DNA of 9,187 nt. Source: an uncultured Oxalobacteraceae bacterium. GTDB lineage: Bacteria; Pseudomonadota; Gammaproteobacteria; Burkholderiales; Burkholderiaceae. The position numbers and the translations under genes were made by a program. The stretch covers positions 1-9,187 of the forward strand of contig CAMLFK010000203.1 in assembly GCA_946479255.1 (NCBI GenBank), read 5' to 3'. Below are positions 1 to 6,263 of this stretch, piece after piece. Numbering within the stretch: the stretch's first letter is position 1; the number at the start of each line of letters is the position of its first letter. The notes below the pieces were generated by a model that worked only from the letters and a program-made list of their open reading frames with translations, was not told the DNA's origin and searched no databases.

Positions 1-677
1 ATCTTCGGCATGTACGCTTCCGGCCACTTGCGGATCCCGGGGATTTGCGAGCCTTCTTCCGGCTGGGCGCCGATGACGCGCACGCCGGGATTCTGTTCCT
101 TCAAATACTGCGACACGCCCATGATGGTGCCGGTGGTGCCCATGGCGCTGACGAAGTGGCTCACGCGCCCTTCGGTGTCGCGCCAGATCTCCGGGCCGGT
201 GGTCTCGTAGTGGGCGCGCGGATTGTCGCTGTTGCCGAACTGGTCGAGGATGATGCCCTTGCCGTCGCGCTGCATCTGCTCGGCCATGTCGCGCGCGTAT
301 TCCATGCCGCCGGTCTTGGGTGTAAGAATGATCTGCGCGCCGTAGGCCGCCATGCTCTGGCGCCGTTCGATCGACAGGTTATCCGGCATTAAGAGCAGCA
401 TCTTGTAGCCGCGGATCGACGCCGCCATCGCCAGCGCGATGCCGGTATTGCCGCTGGTGGCCTCGATCAGTGTATCGCCCGGCTTGATCTGGCCGCGCTC
501 CTCGGCGCGGAGCAGCATCGAGATGGCGGCGCGGTCCTTGACCGAGCCGGCGGGGTTGTTCCCTTCCATCTTGCCAAGGATGACGTTATTGCGCGCGGCG
601 GCGTCAGCGCCAGGCAGGCGCACCAGCTGGACCAGCGGCGTATTGCCGATCGTATCTTGGATAGTCTTGTAGGCCAT
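1..677 (-). CDS. cysM: Cysteine synthase B (O-acetylserine sulfhydrylase), 3' end outside window
   Basis: This PLP enzyme makes L-cysteine from O-acetylserine and sulfide (or thiosulfate) in the cytoplasm, as the last step of sulfur assimilation. The first 225 codons are present and read without interruption from the ATG at 677 to the window edge. The N-terminus has the family's DTIGNTPLV segment. NPAGSVKDR carries the PLP lysine (K47). TSGNTG at residues 74-79 is the substrate loop, and GTTGT is the PLP-phosphate loop. The TTGPEIW stretch before that loop favours CysM over CysK. A weak purine-rich RBS (AAGAG) lies about 6 bases before the start. It follows the PETase-like gene on the same strand after 126 bases, so it probably has its own promoter. 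The family is usually about 300 residues, so roughly a quarter is missing here. Confidence 0.95.
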   Translation of the reverse strand, partial: MAYKTIQDTIGNTPLVQLVRLPGADAAARNNVILGKMEGNNPAGSVKDRAAISMLLRAEERGQIKPGDTLIEATSGNTGIALAMAASIRGYKMLLLMPDNLSIERRQSMAAYGAQIILTPKTGGMEYARDMAEQMQRDGKGIILDQFGNSDNPRAHYETTGPEIWRDTEGRVSHFVSAMGTTGTIMGVSQYLKEQNPGVRVIGAQPEEGSQIPGIRKWPEAYMPK

Positions 678-803
678 ATTGACTCTTATGCAGTTCGACA
701 AAACAAGCATTCTAATCCACGGCGGGCTGTCGCGCCGGGAACCTAGTTACACTGCTAGTGTCGCAGAGTTCTTTAGCGTGCTCACAGGGGCGCGCTCGAG
801 GCA
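678..803 (-). promoter_or_regulatory. cysM upstream region with a small inverted repeat
   Basis: This 126-base gap separates the stop of the PETase-like gene from the cysM start and should hold the cysM promoter. A TAGAAT hexamer on the minus strand could be a -10 box, but no convincing -35 stands at the right distance. A perfect 5-bp inverted repeat with a 3-base loop (ACACT and AGTGT, 749-761) could be an operator half or a weak hairpin. No strong terminator with a T-tract is seen after the upstream gene. The promoter assignment is inference from position. Confidence 0.3.
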
Positions 804-1697
804 TCAGTATGGGCAGTTCTCGCGGTATTGCGACAGCTGCGGCTCGGACAGGTCCTCCTGATGCGGCGTCCCGCACAGGAACTGGCTGTAGCGGGTGTCC
901 TTGTCCATGAAGCGTTTCATCCAGGCCACGCCGTACTTGCCCATGATGCGCGTGAAGCTGTTACCGCTCATGACGCAGAAATGGTCCTCCGTTTTGAAAG
1001 ACATGTACGCCTTGCTGGTCGTGTCCGGAATGCTGCCGTAGAACGGCGAAGCATGGGCCGCGACGGCCGCAAACGGATCGCCTTCACAGGCCACCACCAG
1101 GGTCGGCACCCGTAGCTTGGCGAAGTCGCCGCCAAAGTTCCACGGCGCCAGCGCGATTGCCGCTGTCAAAGTGGGATTCTCGCTTGCGGCGAGCAGGGTG
1201 GCGCCTCCGCCCATCGAATGACCCATGACGCCGAGCCGGTTCGGGTCAAGCTTGCGGTAAAGCGGATGCGAGGGCGACTTGCCGAACGTGACCAGCTGGC
1301 GCAGCGCGGCCATCAGCTGCGGTGTGCGTTCGGCCGGCTGATCGTAGATCGAATGGGTGTCGATGGTGACGACGACGAATCCGTGCGATGCCAGCCGCTC
1401 GCCCCACCAGCTCATCGTGCTCCTGGTACTGAGGTAGCCGGGCGCAATGGCGATTCCCGCGAAGGGACCAGCCACATTGGCCGGATGATAGATCGTGCCG
1501 CCGCCGTAGCCGCTGGCGGCCGTTCCCGCCACCTCTGTGCGGCGGTAGCTGAACGGGCCTAAGTCCGCTTCGAGCAGCGCGGCGGTCGGGGCCGGGCCTC
1601 TGGCGTAGGGATTGGCGAGCGCGTACGGGCTAGCTGCGGCGCTGAACGCGCAGCACAGCAAGGCAGCTGCGAACGCCCTCGATCGGCGCGCCGGCAT
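804..1697 (-). CDS. Secreted PETase-like polyester hydrolase (cutinase / dienelactone hydrolase superfamily, type II-like)
   Basis: This 297-residue alpha/beta hydrolase hydrolyses ester bonds and is probably an exported polyesterase or cutinase-like enzyme. A signal peptide (residues 1-28, ending ALA) precedes NPYARGP, the mature start also found in Ideonella PETase. The catalytic triad is S161 in GHSMGG, D207 in ACEGD and H239 in EDHFC. Oxyanion residues are Y88 in PGY and M162; W186 in APW is kept. C204-C241 would form the extra disulfide typical of type II PETases, and C275-C295 the C-terminal one. SGNSFTR after the His matches the extended type II loop, and GVAWMKRFMD is nearly identical to PETase. 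Against the Ideonella enzyme, Trp159 is His, Ser238 is Phe and Ile208 is Phe, and several cleft residues differ. PET activity is therefore not assured. The start lies 12 bases after the TMEM175-type stop, which is in the same frame, so the genes are probably co-transcribed. The RBS is weak. Confidence 0.9.
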   Translation of the reverse strand: MPARRSRAFAAALLCCAFSAAASPYALANPYARGPAPTAALLEADLGPFSYRRTEVAGTAASGYGGGTIYHPANVAGPFAGIAIAPGYLSTRSTMSWWGERLASHGFVVVTIDTHSIYDQPAERTPQLMAALRQLVTFGKSPSHPLYRKLDPNRLGVMGHSMGGGATLLAASENPTLTAAIALAPWNFGGDFAKLRVPTLVVACEGDPFAAVAAHASPFYGSIPDTTSKAYMSFKTEDHFCVMSGNSFTRIMGKYGVAWMKRFMDKDTRYSQFLCGTPHQEDLSEPQLSQYRENCPY

Positions 1698-1709
1698 GCG
1701 CAGCAGCGC

Positions 1710-2294
1710 CTACTTTGCCGCCTTGGCGAGCCGCTGTTCGATGCGGCGGTCCGGCACGATCCACATGACGGCCACACCGGCATACACGGCAAACCCGGCC
1801 CATGGATGGACGAAGGACAGCACCACGCCAAGCGTGTACAGGCCAAGCGAGATCCAGCCTTTGCGGTCGCCGCCGATGGCTTCGGCCAGCTCCTGGTTAT
1901 GCTGGTGCTGGCCGACCAGCACGCGGGTCAGGATCGTATAGGCCACGGCGCACATCAGCAGCACGATGCCATAGGCCGCGACAGGGAGCATGGCGAAATG
2001 GTTCTCGCCCATCCAGCCGCTCACAAACGGGATCAGCGAGAGCCAGAACAGCAGGTGCAGATTGGCCCACAGGACGGTGCCGCTGATGTTGTGGACCGCG
2101 TGCATCAGGTGATGATGGTTGTTCCAGTAGATGCCCACGTAGATGAAGCTGAGCACGTAGCTGACGAAGACCGGCCATAGCGGCGCCAGGCCGTCCAGCG
2201 TGGGATTGTGCGGCACCTTCAGCTCCAGGACCATGATGGTGATGATGATGGCGATGACGCCGTCGCTGAATGCTTCAAGCCGGTTTTTGCCCAT
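1710..2294 (-). CDS. TMEM175-family (DUF1211) potassium channel-like membrane protein
   Basis: This 194-residue integral membrane protein belongs to the bacterial TMEM175 family, whose characterised members form potassium-permeable channels built from six-helix subunits. The signature RxxxFSDG (R5 to G12) starts the first helix, followed by VIAIIITIMVLELKVP. YWNNHHHL (about residues 56-63) ends the second helix. Further hydrophobic spans lie near residues 72-92, 103-125, 147-163 and 165-181, giving six helices, with a basic tail. The length is normal for the family. The start is supported by AGGA about 6 bases upstream of ATG. The gene lies 70 bases after the small secreted orphan gene and 12 bases before the PETase-like gene. 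A broken second copy of its first 58 codons is found at 2857-3031. Channel function is inferred from the family. Confidence 0.92.
   Translation of the reverse strand: MGKNRLEAFSDGVIAIIITIMVLELKVPHNPTLDGLAPLWPVFVSYVLSFIYVGIYWNNHHHLMHAVHNISGTVLWANLHLLFWLSLIPFVSGWMGENHFAMLPVAAYGIVLLMCAVAYTILTRVLVGQHQHNQELAEAIGGDRKGWISLGLYTLGVVLSFVHPWAGFAVYAGVAVMWIVPDRRIEQRLAKAAK
2119..2294 (-). repeat. Source copy of the TMEM175 5' duplication
   Basis: This 176-base stretch covers the first 58 codons of the intact TMEM175-type gene. It aligns over its full length with 2857-3031 in the same orientation, at roughly 90% identity by eye. Similarity stops sharply at the start codon on one side and inside the second membrane helix on the other. 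Confidence 0.85.
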
Positions 2295-2364
2295 CGATTC
2301 CTGCCTCTTATGTAATCATCTTACCAAATGGCTCCCCACATTGAGCAGCCATCGATGTGAGCCT

Positions 2365-2805
2365 TCAGTTCCGCTGTCGAGCTTTCTCGTTGAGCAGGCA
2401 TGTAAGGACTTTTTGCTCCGTCTTCGAATCAAATTTTCTTGCCGAGTATGGATCGCAGTAGTTTCCAGTTTCAAGCTGGCCTTCGCTATTTCGGGATGCA
2501 AAGACCATGTATTCATTTCCCGTCTCCAAGCTTATCCTTGAGGTTGTATTTTCGCTCATCACGGCAAGCCGCCCCGGCTTTCCATATCGGTAGTTCTTGA
2601 TCACATCAAGATGGTAAATCCATCCAGCTACACCGTCCGGATCATCCTCATCGACGAGACGCTGGATCGACGTGACCTTTGCCCGCACCACGACAGGGTT
2701 CTGCGCGACCATCTGACAAAGAGAAACAGGCCTCTCGGGGCAATGTGCATTGGCCGCCCCCGCAATACTGAAAAGCGCAACCAAAGCGAACATCGTCTTT
2801 AACAT
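2365..2805 (-). CDS. Small secreted protein of unknown function, cysteine-containing (possibly NTR/TIMP-like fold)
   Basis: I do not recognise the family with certainty. The 146-residue product has a signal peptide (MLKTMFALVALFSIAGAANA) that leaves a mature protein starting HCPERP. Cysteines lie near the mature N-terminus, in SLCQ, in GNYCDP and in LTCLL. The pattern of an N-terminal cysteine, a strand like NPVVVRAKVTSI and a late GNEYMVFAS strand resembles netrin-like (NTR/TIMP) OB-fold domains, which is only a suggestion. The start at 2805 has GGAG about 6 bases upstream. A longer same-frame reading back to 3072 crosses the frameshifted TMEM175 fragment and is not real. The gene is visibly AT-richer than its neighbours and sits between a broken and a whole TMEM175 copy, so it was probably acquired. 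Confidence 0.7.
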   Translation of the reverse strand: MLKTMFALVALFSIAGAANAHCPERPVSLCQMVAQNPVVVRAKVTSIQRLVDEDDPDGVAGWIYHLDVIKNYRYGKPGRLAVMSENTTSRISLETGNEYMVFASRNSEGQLETGNYCDPYSARKFDSKTEQKVLTCLLNEKARQRN

Positions 2806-2828
2806 CCGAACTCCGTCGTGCTTTGTGG

Positions 2829-2862
2829 AATTGGTGGGTGATTCGCATACTGGAGCTTGTTC
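2829..2862. repeat. Imperfect 34-bp repeat, copy a, at the TMEM175 fragment junction
   Basis: By eye this matches 5451-5484 at 27 of 34 positions without gaps and in the same orientation. The core on the plus strand is GGGTGA, then CGCAT, CTG and CTTGTTC. It sits exactly where the duplicated TMEM175 sequence ends (2857) and just upstream of the small secreted gene. Its nature (recombination site, remnant of an element end, or chance) is unknown. Confidence 0.45.
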
Positions 2863-3031
2863 CAGTAGATGCCCACGTAAATGAAGCTGAGGACATAGCT
2901 GGCGAGGACCGGCCATAGCGGCGCCAAGCCTTCCAGCGTGGGATTGTGCGGCACCTTCAGGTCCAGGAGCATGATGGTGATGATGATGGCGATGACGCCG
3001 TCGCTGAATGCTTCCAGGCGATTCTGCCCAT
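2857..3031 (-). pseudogene. Truncated, frameshifted 5' fragment of a second TMEM175-type gene
   Basis: Read on the minus strand from ATG at 3031, the sequence matches the first 58 codons of the intact channel gene, but one base is missing within codons 3-4. Restoring it gives RLEAFSDGVIAIIITIM, then KVPHNPTLEGLAPLWPV and YVLSFIYVGIYWN. Similarity then ends abruptly at 2857, so four helices are absent. An RBS (AAGGA, 7 bases before ATG) survives. Several differences from the intact copy are silent in the restored frame and others are conservative (V/L, D/E). The fragment therefore probably diverged as a working gene, or came from a related strain, before it broke. Out of frame the region encodes a run of six histidines, which is an artefact. 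Confidence 0.88.
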
Positions 3032-3113
3032 GTTCGTCCTTGTTGATAATTTTGACGGATGAACAATAGCACTAGTCAGCCTGGCAAGCCAAGACGCTTT
3101 GAGCTCTCCCAAG

Positions 3114-3141
3114 TTGCTCTAGAAAAATATCTCCATAATTT
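3114..3141 (+). promoter_or_regulatory. Candidate sigma-70 promoter for the M48 peptidase gene
   Basis: TTGCTC (3114-3119) and TAATTT (3136-3141) are 16 bases apart in an AT-rich patch about 58 bases before the proposed start codon. An inverted repeat (GGCGA at 3146-3150, TCGCC at 3157-3161) follows where an operator would lie. AATATCTC occurs twice here. This is by-eye matching only; the rest of 3032-3198 shows nothing else. Confidence 0.35.
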
Positions 3142-3198
3142 CTCTGGCGAAATATCTCGCCTACCCCGGTGCAAGCCACTCATTCAGGGAACCAATTC

Positions 3199-3999
3199 AT
3201 GAGATCTACACGTTCGCCCGTATCGGAAAATCCGCTCAAATCGTTGCACGCGCTATTTGCCGGCAGCGTGTTGGCATTCGCGGCGCTTGCCAGTTCTTCG
3301 GCCGGCGCCTTCGATCTGGGCGGGCTCGCCAAATCGGCCGGTCTGGCGGTTAAAGCTGCAAGCTTGAGTGACGCCGAGGTGATCGATCTGGCGGACAAAT
3401 CCTGCGCCGCACTCGATAGCACGAACAAAATTGCCGCGCCTGGCAGCAAGTACGCGAAACGCCTGGAGGCGGCATTAAAGCCGCTGAATATGAATCAGTT
3501 CAACGGCAAACGCCTCGACGCCAAGGTGTACCTGGTTGACGACGTCAATGCGTTCGCGATGGACAACGGCTGCATTCGTGTCTTCGCCGGCCTGATGGAT
3601 ATCATGACCGACGATGAGATACGCGCCGTGGTGGGACATGAAATTGGCCACGTATTGCTGGGCCATTCCAAAAAGTCCATTCAAACGGCTTATACCTTAC
3701 AGGCGGCGCGCGGCGCTGCCGGCGCAGTCAACGCCACCGCCGCGACCTTGAGCCAGTCCGATCTTGGCAACCTGGGCCAGAAATTCATCGAGGCGCAGTT
3801 CTCCCAAAAACAGGAAACCGACGCGGATGGCCAGTCGTACGGCATGCTCCAGAAAGAAAAACTGTCGCGAGCAGGACTGGTGACGCTCTTTCAAAAGCTG
3901 GCCAAACTGGAAGGTCCCGGACACAGCATGTTCAGTTCCCATCCATCGTCGCCGGATCGCGCGCAGCGCATCCAGTCGCGTATCGATAAAGACGGCTGA
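3199..3999 (+). CDS. M48-family zinc metallopeptidase, exported (LoiP/YcaL-like)
   Basis: This 266-residue metalloprotease probably acts in the periplasm or at the outer membrane in protein quality control, as LoiP and YcaL do in E. coli. It has an N-terminal export signal (hydrophobic AGSVLAFAALASSSAGA). NAFAMDNGCIRVFAGLM is the family's strand before the active site. HEIGH at residues 147-151 supplies two zinc His and the catalytic Glu. KQETDADG supplies the third ligand (E206), and HPSSPDRAQRI is the usual C-terminal motif. ATG at 3199 is preferred because AGGGA stands 8 bases upstream; a GTG at 3169 would add ten residues without a better RBS. This is the only plus-strand gene. It converges on the alpha/beta hydrolase with 16 bases between stops. 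No lipobox cysteine is evident. Confidence 0.92.
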   Translation: MRSTRSPVSENPLKSLHALFAGSVLAFAALASSSAGAFDLGGLAKSAGLAVKAASLSDAEVIDLADKSCAALDSTNKIAAPGSKYAKRLEAALKPLNMNQFNGKRLDAKVYLVDDVNAFAMDNGCIRVFAGLMDIMTDDEIRAVVGHEIGHVLLGHSKKSIQTAYTLQAARGAAGAVNATAATLSQSDLGNLGQKFIEAQFSQKQETDADGQSYGMLQKEKLSRAGLVTLFQKLAKLEGPGHSMFSSHPSSPDRAQRIQSRIDKDG

Positions 4000-4015
4000 T
4001 GCGACAAGGGCGGCC

Positions 4016-4717
4016 TCAGCTCCCCGGCGCCGCCAGCTTGCTCAGGAATGCCGCCACGATCGCCGCCGCCTGGACTGGCGCGGCCTGCAGCAGGCAGTGC
4101 GGCGCAACGACTTCGTTCATTTGCATATCCGGGGCGCACGCCTGCATATAGGCGGACGCACTGGCTGGAACCACGCGGTCTTCGGTGGCACGCAGGTAGA
4201 CGATCGGCACCTGCACTTGTTGAAGGTCGGCCGACGCGTCGACCGACATCACGGCGCGCGCCCTGGCGCGCATGACGGCAGGTGCCGCCATGGCGACAGC
4301 TTGTGCGATAGCGTCGCGCAATGCGCTGCTGGCAAATCGGCCGAGCAGCAGGTGGCTCATCAATGAAAGCGGCACGTAGTTGAAGGGGGCGATGCCGGCC
4401 AGATGCCGCCCTCCCATCCAGGCCGGCAAGGGACTGCGTGCAAAGGTACAGCATAAGATAAGCCCCATCAGTCGATGCTTGCGCATCGCCGCAATCCGGA
4501 TCGCGACCGGGCCTGAGAATGACTCGCCCAGCAAGAAGAAGGGTTCGTCCGGCGGTAAGGCGCGCAAGACGAACTCAATGAGGGCGTCGTAGCCGAGCGG
4601 CTCATCGTTCGGATAGGCGATGACGCGTACCCTGGCCGCCAGGCCCAAGGCATGTTCGAAGGCCGCGAACAGGCGGCCCGTGCCATCCATCCCGGGAAGC
4701 AGTATCAGCGTCGGCAT
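4016..4717 (-). CDS. Alpha/beta hydrolase, cytoplasmic
   Basis: This 233-residue alpha/beta-hydrolase fold protein probably acts as an esterase or lipase-like enzyme; its substrate is unknown. LLPGMDGTG near the N-terminus is the oxyanion strand-loop. GESFSG holds the nucleophile (S66), ATEDRVV the acid (D180) and APHCLLQ the histidine (H207), so the triad is complete and correctly spaced. There is no signal peptide. ATG at 4717 is chosen because the protein then begins directly with the first strand and AGG stands about 5 bases upstream. A GTG at 4744 would overlap the GFA stop and add nine residues. The gene follows the GFA-family gene on the same strand after 26 bases, which suggests an operon. 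Confidence 0.85.
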   Translation of the reverse strand: MPTLILLPGMDGTGRLFAAFEHALGLAARVRVIAYPNDEPLGYDALIEFVLRALPPDEPFFLLGESFSGPVAIRIAAMRKHRLMGLILCCTFARSPLPAWMGGRHLAGIAPFNYVPLSLMSHLLLGRFASSALRDAIAQAVAMAAPAVMRARARAVMSVDASADLQQVQVPIVYLRATEDRVVPASASAYMQACAPDMQMNEVVAPHCLLQAAPVQAAAIVAAFLSKLAAPGS

Positions 4718-4743
4718 CGCTGCCTGCTCATCCGGGCATCGCA

Positions 4744-5142
4744 CTAGGCCCGGTCGGCCGGATGATTGACGCCATCGGCGGTCGGCACATCCGGCAGCTC
4801 GAAAGGATTGACGCCTTCGAGGCAGCCGACGTTGTAGCCAAATTCGTTCGGGTCCGAGCGGCGCTGGTGGTGCGTGTAGATGCCGCAGCGGGAACAGAAG
4901 TAGTGTTTGGCGACGCGCGTATTAAACTGGTACAGCGACAGCACATCGGCGCCCTGGATGATTGTCAGGCCGGCCAACGGAACGCCCGCCATCACCGCGC
5001 CCCTGCGCCGGCACATCGAACAGTCGCAGCGGCGCGGATCGACGATGCCATCGGGCAGATCCAGTTCCAATACGACGGCACCGCAGTGACACGATGCGCG
5101 ATGCTTTGCTTTGATTTCGGTACCGCCTACCTGCTTGATCAT
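4744..5142 (-). CDS. GFA-family zinc protein (glutathione-dependent formaldehyde-activating enzyme / CENP-V domain)
   Basis: This 132-residue protein has the GFA/CENP-V zinc fold. The cysteine pattern is complete: C18-x-C20, C39-x-C41-x-x-C44 and C83-x-x-C86 (CSRCG), which in the family bind two zinc ions. Gfa of Paracoccus speeds formation of S-hydroxymethylglutathione, but most bacterial homologues have no assigned substrate, so the name should be read as a family label. The start is supported by GAGG 5 bases before ATG. It appears to be first in a two-gene unit with the alpha/beta hydrolase. Just upstream lies the M28 pseudogene fragment. Confidence 0.92.
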   Translation of the reverse strand: MIKQVGGTEIKAKHRASCHCGAVVLELDLPDGIVDPRRCDCSMCRRRGAVMAGVPLAGLTIIQGADVLSLYQFNTRVAKHYFCSRCGIYTHHQRRSDPNEFGYNVGCLEGVNPFELPDVPTADGVNHPADRA

Positions 5143-5206
5143 GGGAGCCTCAACGGTTAGCCTATCGTGACGTTATGCCGATACTACCATCAGCCAGCAT
5201 GCCGCA

Positions 5207-5449
5207 TTAGCGCAACGGGGTCGGGTAATTCGCCACACTCGCATTGCCATCCTTGTCCACCGCCTGCACACCGAAGAAGTAATTGTCCTTCGAGAGCTGG
5301 ACCTTGGCTTTACGGCTGGCGCGAGGGCCAGCAATGCGAGCGCCGCCACGTTCACACGCGCGACCTTGGCAATGTACTTGTAGTCATTGAACTCGGCAGG
5401 TCACCGTACTGTTTGCCGTCTTTCTTGCGCACGTTCTGGTGCTGGTGGG
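5207..5449 (-). pseudogene. Decayed 3' fragment of a second M28 peptidase gene
   Basis: On the minus strand this matches codons about 326-458 of the intact M28 gene at 7079-8455, including an aligned TAA stop. It starts at HQHQNVRK and ends with KDNYFFGVQAVD and YPTPLR. It has two one-base deletions (near 5397 and near 5316) and lacks 156 bases. The 156-base deletion falls between two near-identical 12-mers of the intact copy (AGCTTGACCTTG at 7167-7178, AGCTGGACCTTG at 7323-7334), with one 12-mer left here at 5295-5306. This fits slippage or short-repeat recombination. Identity is roughly 90% by eye. Four of the five metal-site positions are absent, so no enzyme could be made. Confidence 0.88.
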
Positions 5450-5450
5450 A

Positions 5451-5484
5451 AAATGGCGGGTGACGCGCATGCTGAATCTTGTTC
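5451..5484. repeat. Imperfect 34-bp repeat, copy b, at the M28 fragment junction
   Basis: This matches 2829-2862 at 27 of 34 positions in the same orientation. It lies between the last base of M28 similarity (5449) and the stop codon of the HEPN gene, with which it overlaps by one base. The two copies bound a 2.6-kb segment that carries a broken gene end at each side. Confidence 0.45.
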
Positions 5485-6263
5485 TAAATTGGATGGAACA
5501 TCTGCTTCCATTGTTGAATCAAACTTCCACTTTGTGAGTCTATCGTTCCGACGATGTATCGGTGCTCCGAATTGCGACGAGCATGTTGTTCGAAATATTC
5601 CTGGCAATGTCCTGAAGTATCAGCGGGAGGCGGCTCAACGCGCTCGACCGAAACTTCCCAACCATCCTGATTCGATAAGAAAGGAGTGGCAAGCCAGCCT
5701 CGCACCCTTGTAAGGCTGCGCTCAACCGAAAGCGGCTCAACAGCCAACCAAAGATCGGAGTCATCGTCAAGATTATCGGGATTTTCGAACAGTAGCGTTA
5801 CCGTATGAATTTTAGCTGCAGAGTCTGTTGAGCGAAGAAAATACCATGTTATATCAAGTAGTTCCCTCACCCTACTAAGCGAAGGAGGTGCGACATCGTT
5901 GTGCTCGATATCATTCCTCAATTCAAACAACTGCTTTATTAGAAAGGGTCTGACCAGACCAACAGCCTCAAGCCGTTCAAGCGATCCCATCTTCTTTAGA
6001 CTGGCGGCATCAGAAAATCGATGCAGATGATCCAATAACTTAAGACGCACGTTGATCGCACGCTTTAGATTCATGATGGCATCGGCAACGCCGAATTCGC
6101 CCACATTCCCCTCAACTAGCCCTACGGCGTGATCCAATGTGTCGTACGAGCGCTTGACCCTATGTTTTTCCGTACTCGTCCAGCTTTCTAGAAAACATGG
6201 CCAACGAAAAACAGTCGGATTTATATAAATCTTTTCCTCTATATTTACCCGCATATCGGTCAC
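5484..6263 (-). CDS. Orphan protein with HEPN-type RNase motif, possible toxin or defence effector
   Basis: I do not recognise the full-length family. The 259-residue product has an all-helical region at about residues 40-145. In it, a helix like ADAIMNLKRAINVRLKLL is followed by RNDIEH (R116 to H121). That is the R-x4-H motif of HEPN domains with the usual polar residue after Arg. HEPN proteins are often metal-independent RNases in toxin-antitoxin, abortive-infection and CRISPR systems, though some are only scaffolds. The C-terminal part (about 150-259) is strand-rich and acidic with no motif I can name. The start is GTG at 6263 directly after an in-frame stop; ATG at 6254 is equally possible and neither has a good RBS. 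The gene is clearly AT-richer than its neighbours and lies between a toxin-antitoxin pair and the M28 fragment, which fits acquired cargo. Confidence 0.65.
   Translation of the reverse strand: MTDMRVNIEEKIYINPTVFRWPCFLESWTSTEKHRVKRSYDTLDHAVGLVEGNVGEFGVADAIMNLKRAINVRLKLLDHLHRFSDAASLKKMGSLERLEAVGLVRPFLIKQLFELRNDIEHNDVAPPSLSRVRELLDITWYFLRSTDSAAKIHTVTLLFENPDNLDDDSDLWLAVEPLSVERSLTRVRGWLATPFLSNQDGWEVSVERVEPPPADTSGHCQEYFEQHARRNSEHRYIVGTIDSQSGSLIQQWKQMFHPI

Noticed and set aside
749..761. Rho-independent terminator after the PETase-like gene
   Set aside because: The hairpin has only 5-bp arms and no T-tract, so it is listed only as a small inverted repeat.
2806..3072. N-terminal extension of the small secreted protein with a run of six histidines, which looks like a metal-binding domain
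   Set aside because: It is the decayed TMEM175 fragment read in the wrong frame. A proper RBS, start and signal peptide lie at 2805.
3891..4454. 187-codon minus-strand open frame
   Set aside because: It overlaps the alpha/beta hydrolase out of frame and the end of the M48 gene, with no recognisable domain and arginine-rich shadow composition.
2829..5484. Integron gene-cassette (attC-like) explanation for the two 34-bp sequences
   Set aside because: AACAAG on the minus strand faintly recalls an attC end, but there is no matching GTTRRRY core, no internal palindrome of attC type and no integrase gene in view.
5387..5713. 108-codon plus-strand open frame spanning the M28 fragment junction
   Set aside because: It runs across pseudogene sequence and the HEPN gene's opposite strand, with no RBS or family resemblance.
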